Assembly (NCBI GenBank): GCA_028554755.1
Contig: JAPTOF010000015.1
Span: 6,076,001-6,140,000 of the forward strand
DNA from: Cordia subcordata
Lineage: Eukaryota; Streptophyta; Magnoliopsida; Boraginales; Cordiaceae
Direction of reading: 5' to 3'
Length of the DNA: 64,000 nucleotides
Positions 54,566-64,000 of the stretch are shown one piece after another. The notes beneath the pieces were generated by a model. The model made no database searches. It was not told the DNA's origin and saw only the letters and a list, made by a program, of their open reading frames with translations. Positions within the stretch are counted from its first letter, which is position 1; each line of letters starts with the position of its first letter. Made by a program: the position numbers and the translations under genes.

Positions 54566-56191
54566 TGATGTGTGTCATTTGTGCATCTTTGCATCTAGTT
54601 TTTGCATGCATATTCAAGGGTGTTCAGAGCATAATTGAGTGCGCTTAGTATAAAGTTTATACATAGTTGTTAATATTCGTACTTAATGTATTTAGGTGCA
54701 CAAATACTATACTAAGTGTTATATTCCATGTTTTAGGAGTGTTTTGGAAGGGTTCAAGCGTATACAAGGAAGAAATGAGCTAACAGATGAAGACCGGAAG
54801 AAAAGAAATAAAGAAGAGAGCATTCTGATCCAGCCGGTCGGCTTAGATGAAGAGCCGGTCGACTGTCTAGGTCGACCGGCCGCTCCAGAGAACAAAAGAT
54901 TTGAAGCCGGTCGAGCTCCTCAAGAAGCCGGTCGACCGGCTAGGTCGACCGGCCAGTCCAGAGAGCATCAAGATTGAAGCCGGTCAAGCAAGAAAGAGGA
55001 GCCAGTCGACCGGCTGTGCGCGGAAGAAATCTATAAAAGCTCGTTTCAGCCCAATTTCGAGGGGAGGTACTTTTATTCTTAAATCTTAATAAACCCTAAC
55101 CTCGACCCACTACACAAAACACCCTAAACCATCTTCTAAACCCCACACCAAGCTAGGATTGAAGCATTAAACAAAGATTTGAAGGATTTGTACGGATTTG
55201 GAAGCAAGAATTTAGGGAAGTTCTTCTTGTTCTTTCTCTATTTCTTGTAAATATGTTGCTAGATTAGGCTAGATTTAGGGTTGATTGTTGTTGTATATTA
55301 GATTAGGGCTTTGAATAATGGATTTGTGTAGATCTTTGGCTCTTAATACATGTTTATTTACACAAATTTATGGCATGATTCAATATGTCTATGTATTGGA
55401 AATCAAACATGTCTATGTGTTTGTTAAAATGCCTAAGTGAATATGCATGTGTTATTTGTGCTTCAAATGCTCTTATCTACTTATATGGGTGATGTGATTG
55501 TGCTTAATCTCGTGGCTTTGCTTAGTAGAGTAGGCTTTAGCTTTAAATCCAGCTAATAGGTTACATGCTTTGCTTAGTCGAGTTTAGGTGCTAGTCCTTG
55601 GCTTTAAATCCAGCCAAGCGGATAAGTTAACCTACACTAGAGTATCCCTCACCCACGTTAGTGTTGGTTAATCGAGCTTTAATGTCACGTAGTGTTTAGG
55701 TGCTAGTCCTTGGCTTTAAATCCAGCCAAGAGGATAAGTTCTAAGCACGAATTGCGTAGGCTAGGAGGGATTGGCCCTTAGCTTTAAATCCAGCTAACGG
55801 GTTGAACCACTAGTATTGGTTAAGAGAGCCCCCGATCAACACAACGGCAATAGAAGTCCCGAGCCTTAGATAGATATCATATGTTCTCATAGCCAAAGTC
55901 TAGTTGCAATGCAATCGCCCTAGGTCCCCCTTCTTCTTTATTAGTGTTTCCTTCATTAGTTTGGCTCCTTTAAGTTCCTCCATAGATTAGTTTTTATTTT
56001 CCTTTTTCTGAGCTCCTTTCTATCCTAAAGTAAGTACACACACGCACGTAGCTAGTTTAAGGCACTCGAGCACATAGAGACTAAACTAAGGTAGCCTCCC
56101 TGTGGATTCGACCCCACACTTGCACACACAGTACTACACACGTCCCGTGCACTTGCGGGCTATTTAGGCTTGTGCTCAAATAGTGGTATCA
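54566..56191 (+). mobile_element. Element C 3' LTR
   Basis: 1626 bp; nearly identical to the 5' LTR but with the full palindrome cluster 54829-55020 (AGCCGGTCGACCGGCT at 54926-54941) and TATAAAAG at 55032-55039. Ends GGTATCA at 56185-56191. Confidence 0.9.
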
Positions 56192-56310
56192 GATACCTAT
56201 GTTCTTCTCTATCTTATCACAGAAATTGTTTTGGAATATTCACTAACCTCTTAGTAGTAGAAGCCAAGATTGGAAAAAGTGATATGAAGTAGATAAATTA
56301 GGTACTATAC
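56192..56310 (-). mobile_element. LINE fragment right of element C, probable 5' end of the copy
   Basis: Minus strand: FIYFISLFPILASTTKRL and a KIEKN block, like the (S/T)LSNLPTYFMSLFPI...KRIEKLQR stretch of plant L1 reverse transcriptases, which lies just upstream of HLVKWE. No LINE coding is seen beyond about 56310, suggesting a 5'-truncated copy. Confidence 0.55.
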
Positions 56311-57672
56311 GAATACATTTTAGTAAGAATATAAGGAAAATATAAACTGAGCAATTTTTGTAATGCATGCATTTGGTGTCATCTCATTATTTTGTGCATA
56401 TGTGAAAAAGAAACAAAAAATTTCAACTGTGTATAATTTAAAAAGATCTTCTTGAAGTTTGACGAGCACTATAGGACAAGCAATAACTATATTTATATTA
56501 TATTTTAACATTCTATCTCGTGCCCTTAATAGTCATTTTAAGAATATAAGTTACTTTTCAGCACACTTTAACTAAATATGTAAGTACTTATTCTTACAAT
56601 TACAAGTTTTATTCAAACTTGTAACTGCTTAAAGTCTAATTAAAAAAATAAAAAATGGCTTAAAGCCAAAAGTACTTTAAGTAGTTTTTTATAAACCAAT
56701 CCAAACGCCCTCTAAATAGCTTATAAGCTCTTTTGAGCTAATAAGCTCAATGTGAGTTTTTGGTCAAATGTATTATAATCTTCAAAAGTGCTTCTTTTGG
56801 TAGTTCCTTACCCCTTACTCATTTTCTTAGTTTCTATGAAATTATAAGCTTTTTGATTTTTAGCTACATACATCATAGATTTATTACCCTTACTTTTTCA
56901 ATCATTTTTTCTTTTTGAGTTAATAAGCTCTTTACTAACCTTTACTGTATTTATTCTTTTATCAAATTTTATTGACTTATAAGAGATCTTGATTAAAGCT
57001 AAGCCAAAATGGCCACTTAATCCTTAGAGATCAATCAATCATGAGATGGACATTTAGTTTAACTAATAGGGATAGATTTTAATATTTGATTATAGGTATA
57101 ATTACAAATACCTAAGCATATCATAATCCAAAGGACATCATAGGTATGTTCAAAGATTACACTTCACTTACATTAGATGTCATGAACATTTAATGTGAAT
57201 GTACTCTGAAAAATAGCCCTCATTTAACATAATAGGATTTATTAGAAAAAGATAACTAAAAATTGTTTAACACCATCCTTACCCTAGAGTGCAGAACACA
57301 AGTTTAGATACCATTTCTTCACCCAATAGATAGTCTCAAGTTTAATCTGTGTCCTAAACAAAGGTCCAAATCTTTGACCTCTTTGTATCTTATCAAGACA
57401 TGCATATAAACATAGATAAGCCCACAAGGCAAAAAAAAAGCCCCTTTCTCATATGCACCATAAATGCAGACAAAAGGTAACTTTTGTAGACACTAATAGC
57501 ACTAGGATGCAAATAACTCTCTGAGCGTTATATACAAATGTATAAGTTTTAATCCAATCATTAACACTTATCCACTTAGGCATAGTGCCATCATCAACCA
57601 AACAACAAATTCACCAGTAATTCAATCAATTTCTGCTACTAGCATTTACCAATCAAAAGACCCTTTGCCACT
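56311..57672. other. Gene-free AT-rich stretch
   Basis: No gene seen. At about 56520-57010 there is a MITE-like stretch with CTTTAAGTAGTTTTTTATAA, ACCAATCCAAACGCCCTC and several AGCTTATAAGCT-type palindromes, resembling common plant hAT-related foldback elements; the exact ends cannot be set. 57010-57660 shows nothing recognisable. It could contain more of the SEC6 intron. Confidence 0.35.
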
Positions 57673-57867
57673 TGTTAGTAGTTATTAGTATTTGTTAGTA
57701 ATGTTATGGTAAGTCTCTATTATGGTAATGTTAGTAGTGTTATGGTAATTCTCTCACATCAAAGGATTAAAAAACTTTGTGTTAATACCCAATGTTATAA
57801 ATAAGGATAAATACACAATATGTACCAAGCCATTCTCTTCAATCCTAATGTCTTGTCTCCTTTAACA
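57673..57867 (+). mobile_element. Copia-2 5' LTR
   Basis: TGTTAGTAGTTATTAG...CCTTTAACA, matching the copia-1 LTRs in GTTATGGTAATTCTC, TATAAATA and CAAGCCATTCTCTTCAAT. The 5' side has repeated GTTAGTA(A/G)TGTTATGGTAA units. Confidence 0.8.
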
Positions 57868-58308
57868 TGGTATCTAGAGCTAGGTCAGGACATTAGAGTT
57901 TCTTTCACCTAAAATTCGTTTTCATCAACAAACCCAAACACCCACAAAATCCACCAAAACACAAAAAATAATACTACAAAAAAATACCATCGGTTACTGT
58001 TCACAGTTGGTTACTATTCACACACCAAAGTGTCTCTGGTATCTCCATCCTAGCATGCTCAGTTTTGCTTGCTTTTTTTTTAGTCAGTTGTGTTTATGTA
58101 TTTCTTGAATTTTTGTTTAATTTGTCCATGATTTTGTTTGTTTGCCTCTCTTAATGAAAAAAGAAAAACGGAGAAGGATGGAGGAGTAACACCCTAACAC
58201 GGAAGTTGTCATGACAAATTATTAGTGTAGTTGTTCCCTTATTTTCATGCTTCATTAATCGATCTTCTTATCTTGCCCCTTTGCATTGATTGAGTGTTGA
58301 TGACTAAT

Positions 58309-59200
58309 ATGGATCCCTCCAAAAACATTACTAGTGCTTCAATTACCGTTAATGAGTTTGTTACCTCTATTATCATGCCCACATTCAATGGCACCCCTAC
58401 TATTATTACGACCTAACTTACTGGTCGGAATTACTCCTGTTGGTGTTCTGTCATTACGTTATGGTTTTCAGGGCAAGACTTGGAAGACCATTTAACTAAC
58501 GATGTTCTAGCTACTTTTTTTGCTGCCAATAAATAGATTTGGGGCGTGTTGATGCCTCACTTACCAGTTTATTATTGCAATCCATTAAACCTGAATTGCA
58601 TGATATCTTTGATGAGTGTCTTTCTTGTAAGGCTATATGGACTTTGGCAATAGAGATAACACTAGTAATGTTAGTCGCATCTATAATGTCATCAATGATC
58701 TCCTCTGTATTCAATTGGATGATTGCAGTCTTCAAGTTTATTTTGGTCAATTTCGGTATGCCATGTCTGAGTACAATGATATCTTCCCTACTAATACTGA
58801 TGCTGCATGAAAACAATGTGAACAATACTTTGTTGTGCTTATGCTTCGTGGCCTTTCTCTTTAGTATGAGTCCATTCGATTTCAGATTCTTTTGAGACCA
58901 ACACTACCATCGATGTCTGAAGTTTATTCGCGCCTTGATCGCATTTCTATTAGGAACCCTTTCCAGAATCTATTGAAACAATATGCTCTAGTTGTGCAGC
59001 CTCAGCCTGGGGGACAACAAGATAAGGCTTCCCATGGTGGTCGTGGTCATGGTCATGGTCGAGGTGTTGATTGTGGAGGAGGCAATCTGGAAATGCTTCT
59101 CGGCAACAGTGTACTTATTGTAACAATTTGGGTCATACTAGGGACAAATGTTGGGATATGCATGGTAGCAGTGCAAATGCCCCTTATATAGAGAACAGAG
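58309..59200 (+). pseudogene. Copia-2 gag
   Basis: ATG 58309 opens MDPSKNITSASITVNEFVTS; then FNGTPTIITT and a decayed TGRNYS.. block, ELHDIFDECLSCKAIWTLA (58590) and SEVYSRLDRISIRNPFQN (58915). A Gly/His/Arg-rich segment precedes an intact zinc knuckle CTYCNNLGHTRDKC (59105-59150, CX2CX4HX4C). Stops and frame changes show it is dead. Confidence 0.8.
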
Positions 59201-59369
59201 AATCTTCTCCGACCACTGCACCACCTTAGTAGTCCAACCCCCATTCTCCTACCTTTATATTATCCAAAGCAGAATACAAGTACTATATTTAGTTTCAAGC
59301 ATCGCAGTAAGCTGCCCAACCTTCCATTACTTCTTTTGCACATGTTTCCCCTTCTATATCTGCATGTCT

Positions 59370-62290
59370 TTCCCATTCCTTGTCTAATGCTGGTAAGGGG
59401 ATTTTAGACTTTGGTGCATCAGACCAAATGAGCGGTAATCATTCTCTTCTTTCTCATATTCAACCCCCTCAATTAGTCTCCCTTATCAAACTTACAAATG
59501 GTTCTTCCATCATTGTGCCTGGTATTGTTTCCTTGTGTCCCACATCCTCTATAACCCTTCTTTTGGTCTTATATCTTCTTGATTTCCATTGTAATTTGTT
59601 ATCTATTAGTAAGTTAACCAAATTATTTAATTGCTATGTCACCTTTATATCTAATTCTGTGGTTATTCAGGATCAAAGAACGCACATGTGTATTGGCACA
59701 GGGTATGAGTCTAGTGGCCTTCACTATCTTGATGATGATTTTTCTACTGCTTTCATAGCCACTTCTACCCCCGAAGTCATTCGTAGTTGTCTTGGTCATC
59801 TTAATCTTTCAAGTCTTAATTATATGGTTCCAAGTTTGGGTAGTATTAGGGATATCAATTGTGAGTCTTGTCAGTTAGGTAAACATAGTCGTTCATCTTT
59901 TGTTAATCATGTCAATTAATAGGCCAATTCCACATTTGAATTAGTTTTTTTTAATATTTAGGGACCTAATTAGCATGCCTCTAATTTTAGGCATCGTTAT
60001 TTTGTTAGCTTTATTGATGACTTCTCTCATGTTACTTGGTTATATTTAATGAAAGGCCATTCTGAGTTATTTTCTATGTTTACCCTCTTTTGTGCTGAAG
60101 TGAAAAATCAATTTTCGTATTTTGCAAAGTGATGGTGCCAAAGAATATTTTTCTGCACCTTTTTCTTCTTTTCTTCAAAATAATGGTATTATATATCAAT
60201 CTTCTTGCACTTACACCTATCAAAATCGAGTTGCTGAGCGCAAGAATAGACATCTAATTGAGACTGCTCATATCCTTCTTATTCATATGAATGTTCTTTT
60301 TCGTTTTTGGGATGATGTTGTTCTCACTGCGTGTTACCTCATCAATCGCATGCCTTTCTCTGTTCTGCAAAATCAAATACCATTTTTCATTCTTTTCCCT
60401 TATTATTTTATTTATCCGTTACCACCTAAGATGTTTGGTTGTGTCTGCTTTGTTCATATCTTGACTCTCGAGGCTGATAAGTTAGGTCCACGTACCATTA
60501 AGTGTGTTTTCCTTGGATAAGCTCATCATAAAAAAGGCTATCATTGCTACTCTCCTGAGTTGAATAAATTCTTTTTTTGTGCTGATGTTACACTTTTTGA
60601 GTCTCAATCTTTCTTTTCTTCTACATCCTATTCCTCTACATCAGTGGTTGATCTTCCTTTTCTTGTGTCTGTTTTTAGTCCTCTTTTAGTTTTCTCGCCT
60701 TCACCTGGGTCACCATCTCTTAATCTAGCCCTGTCATGCTTAGATCGTCCAGACCTCAAGACCTATCATTAATGTGCTCGTTTATCTACTGATGTTTCTG
60801 TGCTGAAGGCTTTGCCCTATTTGAATCCTTTGCCTCCTTTACCCTCCGACTTGGATGTTCCTATTGCACTCTGTAAAGGTACTCATTCTTGTACTACTAA
60901 ACATCTTATATCTAATTTTGTTTCTTATCACTCTCTGTCACCCTCGTATCGATCGTTTATTGCATCTCTCTTGTCTGTGTTTGTCCCGTCTAATTTAATA
61001 GAAGCACTTGGTCATTTAGGTTAGCATGCTGCGCAGAAGAGATGTCTGCTTTACAAGCTAATGATACATGGGATTTGGTTGATCTCCCTACTGGGAAGAC
61101 TATTGTTGGTTGTCGTTAGGTCTATACAGTAAAGTGTTCTCTTGATGGCACCGTAGGTCGCTTGAAGGCTTGTTTGATGGCAAAAGGATATACACAAGTT
61201 TATGGTGTTGATTATGATGATATCTTTTTCCCTATTGCTAAGATGCCTTTGGTTCATATTGTTCTTGCTTTTGCAGCTATGTTTGTTTGGCCACTTTACC
61301 AACTTGACATAAAAAATGCTTTCCTTAATGGTACACTTGAAGAAGAGGTATAAATAGAGTAATCACTAGGGTTTGTTACTCAGGGGGAGTCCTGTAAGGT
61401 ATGTTGGTTTAAGAAATCTTTGTATGGCCTTTGACAGTCACCTTGAACATGGTTTGATCGATTCAGTGAGGTTGTCATCAAGTTTGGATTGACGAGATGT
61501 AGGGTTGATCACTTGGTCTTTTATCGACGCACTTCTGCTAGAAAACGCTTATTACTAATTGTTTATGTTGATGATATTATCACAACTAGGGATGATCTTA
61601 CAAGTATATGCGACTTAAAGACATGTTTACATCAGCACTTTTAAACGAAGAACTTGGGACACTTATACTACATTCTTGGCATTCAAGTTGCCTTTTCTAA
61701 TCAAGGTATTTTTATTTCTCAACATAAATTTGCACTTGATATGTTGAACTTGGGTGCGAACCTTGTGAGTCCTCGATGGATCCAAATGTCAAACTTGTAC
61801 CAAATGAAGGAAAGCCATTACATGATCTAGGAAGATACAAAAGGTTGGTTGGCAAGCTCAATTATCTTACCATAACTTGCCCATATATTTCCTTTCTAGT
61901 GAGTGTAGTCAGTCAATTCTTGAATTCACCACAAAAAAGTCATTAGAATGCTATCATTCGTATCCTACAGTACATTAAGAGTGCTTTAGGAAGAGGGCTA
62001 CTACGCAAAAAGAGAGGAGGCATGAGCATTTTTGGCTATTCTGATGCAGATTGGGTAAGATGCCCAGATGATAAATGGTCCACTTCTCGCTATTGTGTGT
62101 TCATTGGTGGGAATCTCGTCTTTTGGAAAAGTAAGAAACAACCAGTCGTAGCCCGCTTAAGTGCAGAATTTGAATATAGAGTAATGGCATTAGAATGCAT
62201 GTGAGTTGATTTAGGTGAAACACTTACTGGAGGAACTTAGAGTGAATTGCTCTCAGTCTATGAAGTTAATATGCGATAATCAATTAGCAA
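59370..62290 (+). pseudogene. Copia-2 pol
   Basis: Protease region 59380-59440 reads ILDFGASDQMSG: the catalytic D-S-G has become D-F-G, a clear loss. GAG-pre-integrase with LGHLNLSSL and CESCQLGKHSRSSF to 59919. Integrase core in pieces: FIDDFSHVTWLYLM (60012), SDGAKEYFSAPF (60125) and NRVAERKNRHLIETA (60225). RT: LMAKGYTQVYGVDYDD (61175), DIKNAFLNGTLEEEV (61308) and YVDDIITTRDD (61563). RNase H: FGYSDADWVRCPDDKWSTSR and ARLSAEFEYRVMALE (62025-62195). Ends abruptly near 62290. Confidence 0.85.
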
Positions 62291-62449
62291 TGCATATTTT
62301 TGAAAAATAGTTTTTGGGCCTTGTCGAGCTAGATTTACTAGGGGTATCTCGTGAGTTTTTAACCTTTTTCTTCACGAAGTTTTCAAACTATCTGTGTTTT
62401 GCCCTTGTCAGGGAAACTTGTCGGGCTATTGGTATGAAGAGAAGTCCAC
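62291..62449. other. Unassigned segment between copia-2 and the last LTR
   Basis: About 160 bp without recognisable coding or repeat structure. It separates the broken copia-2 from an LTR start at 62450; a 5-bp flank gtcca? (62444-62449 gtccac) cannot be tested because the other end is outside the window. Confidence 0.3.
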
Positions 62450-64000
62450 TGATGTGTCTTGGTTTTATGTGTGTTTGCATTTCTTGTTCCTATGTTTTTA
62501 AAGGTATGTTATGCTACATAAAGTGCATTAGTGTAGTTTTACGTTACATTTGTGCATATTAGGATGCTATTGTGCATAGTTGAGCTTAAAGAGTAAACGC
62601 TACACTAATGTGCACTTATCTTATGTTTAAAGTGAGTTTGAGGATTGTATGGAGATTAATGAAGATGGAGATGGCCTGGGAAAGAATTCAAGAAGATTTT
62701 AAGGATGAAAAGTGGAATAAAATCAAATTTGGTGGCTTCCAGATAAAGGTCATGGCAACTGGAAGCAAAACAGAGCAAAAACGAATCTAAAAGAGAGCAA
62801 ATAGGTACTACCCAAACACTGGCTTCAGAGTACCAGTGCACCCCCTCTCTGTTCCAACAAAAGTAGAGAGCAATCTTCTACTACCAGAATAGGGGTCCCT
62901 TGGTACCATTGCACTAGTGGCAGTCGCAAAAAATTGGCTATATAAGCTCTCTTCTGGCCATTTTATAAAAAACAAGTCATATTCTTTCATACCTATCCCC
63001 TAAGACCCTAATCCTCTCATCTCCCACCTCTCACACACTCTTCCATATAGAAAAACACTTTGGAATCAAGCCACAAGGATTTGGGCATAAGCTCTTGCAT
63101 TATAAAGCATGGCTATGGATAAAAGGGTATCTTTCCTTTATCCTAAGCTAATCTATGTATGATTAGAGCTATGTAGGGTGATTTACTCTTGTATTATGGA
63201 TTGATTATTAGATTATTGTAATGGGTACTTAATAGATTTATGTATATATGCTTTATGCTTAGGGTTGCAAAGGCTATTTGAATGCCTGTCTATGTGTTTA
63301 TTGAAATGCCTCAATGAAGTTGTATATGTATATTGAAGTTTATTATGCTATTAATCATCTCTAAATCATTATGCTAGCATGTGTATGTGTTTGTGTGGTG
63401 ATTACATGAAGTGGGTATGCTTATATACACGTCTGTGTGTGTTTATATCTTTAATAGCATAAATAGCTTCTATTGCATACATGTTGGGTGCTATAGCTTA
63501 AATTGGTGTAATCTAAACATGTATATGTGTTTAGTAGTAGAATATTCTAGAGTATTCTCGAATGCCACTCCCTAGATGTGTATGCCTTGTGGTTAAATGT
63601 CAATTCTCACTTTTGTGATGCGATCGGTGTAGCACAACTAGTAACTAGCCTAGGTTGAGTCCCCTTTGGCTTTAAATCCAGCCAATAGGAGTCCGGATAG
63701 GTTTAGTTGACCTTAGTTCACTTAGGAAGTCTAGTTAGTCCACCCTAACACCCTAGGTTCATAAGGACCACACCGTAGCTCTAAATGGGGTGAAGCTTAG
63801 GGACAGACTTGCATCGAGTCCGAGGGTTAGATTAGGGAATTAATTAGAGGACTAAGTGATAAGGTTAGAGCGATATAAATCACCTAGCACCTTATTAGCT
63901 AGCCCTAATTTCTAAGTCATAAAGACCACGCCGTACTACTAGGCATTGCCACTTAGGGACGAACCAATGCTAAGGCTTAGGGTATCAATTAGGAGGCTAA
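62450..64000 (+). mobile_element. A2-type Athila-like LTR, cut by window end
   Basis: Starts TGATGTGTCTTGGTTTTATG. Closest to the A2 LTR (9386-10307 + 12211-13342): same GTGCACC-type module (AGAGTACCAGTGCACC near 62828 and TTGGTACCATTGCAC near 62898), TATATAAG at 62939-62946, ATGCTTTATGCTTAGGGTTG (63247) and TTTAAATCCAGCCAA modules (63670). A full A2 LTR would extend about 500 bp past the window. Confidence 0.8.

Larger units (their letters stand above)
49363..56191 (+). mobile_element. Element C: non-autonomous Athila-like LTR retrotransposon, nearly complete
   Basis: LTRs 49363-50936 (1574 bp) and 54566-56191 (1626 bp), TGAT...ATCA ends, flanks ggtac (49358-49362) and gatac (56192-56196) matching at 4 of 5. 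Internal parts: primer site, one long ORF with twin zinc knuckles (51119-53077), a conserved post-ORF block, two hairpin/purine tract copies, then the 3' LTR. No protease, RT or integrase. The LTRs are almost identical apart from one roughly 54-bp gap in the palindrome cluster, so insertion is recent compared with the other elements. It has to use enzymes from an autonomous element, presumably an Athila relative. Confidence 0.9.
57673..62290 (+). mobile_element. Copia-2: sister of copia-1, 3' truncated
   Basis: 5' LTR 57673-57867 (start could also be the TGTTAG at 57693), primer site TGGTATCTAGAGC at 57868-57880 (tRNA-Met type), then gag and pol colinear with copia-1. It breaks off at about 62290 within the RNase H tail, before the purine tract, so there is no 3' LTR. 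Many stops and frameshifts. Confidence 0.85.

Overview
The window is from a flowering-plant nuclear genome, most likely a eudicot. The evidence is a cytoplasmic-type tRNA-Arg gene, an intron-bearing remnant of the exocyst gene SEC6, and plant-specific transposon lineages: Athila-like Ty3/gypsy, two kinds of Ty1/copia, a CACTA (En/Spm) element and a LINE. I cannot name the species. Almost everything after position 2,000 is mobile DNA at different stages of decay; only two pieces look like live host genes, the tRNA gene and one minus-strand coding exon.

Layout. 1-2,034: host-type DNA with a small foldback element, one coding exon (710-883, minus), tRNA-Arg(ACG) at 1299-1371, and a roughly 220-bp tandem duplication that starts in the 3' end of the tRNA gene. 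2,035-37,075: a transposon nest I read as six levels. A minus-strand copia-type element (LTR 2035-3316, internal pieces 3317-3508 and 35666-37075) holds a solo LTR (3509-4837 + 35249-35665). That LTR is split by a CACTA element (4838-6225 + 25938-35248). The CACTA is split by non-autonomous Athila-like element A1 (6226-25932, minus, flanked by cataa repeats). A1 is split by its relative A2 (from 9386, plus, flanked by actct). A2 carries two further insertions: solo LTR B (10308-12210) and an Athila gag-pol element (16290-23895). An LTR-to-LTR inversion plus deletions scrambled the right side of A1/A2.

37,088-43,301: twelve exons of a SEC6 pseudogene on the minus strand, all introns retained. 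A minus-strand LINE 3' end (43560-44289, continuing at 49224-49362 and 56197-56310) appears to lie in a SEC6 intron. Into the LINE went copia-1 (44290-49223, perfect atccc repeat) and non-autonomous element C (49363-56191), a young, nearly complete relative of A1 and A2. After a gene-free stretch come copia-2 (57673-62290, 3' truncated), a sister of copia-1, and an A2-type LTR (62450-64000) that runs off the window.

How the parts relate. A1, A2 and C have Athila-like LTRs (TGAT...ATCA, tRNA-Asp primer site) but no pol. Instead they share one long reading frame of about 652 codons whose N-terminus carries two CX2CX4HX4C zinc knuckles. Each LTR has a palindrome cluster just upstream of its TATA box (GGTCGACC in A1, B and C; GGTGCACC in A2 and the last LTR) and repeated TTTAAATCCAG hairpins in the transcribed part. 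The autonomous Athila copy has the same primer site and LTR layout, so its family is a plausible supplier of pol. Where copies can be compared inside the window, stop codons are C-to-T or G-to-A changes, the expected mark of decay in methylated DNA.
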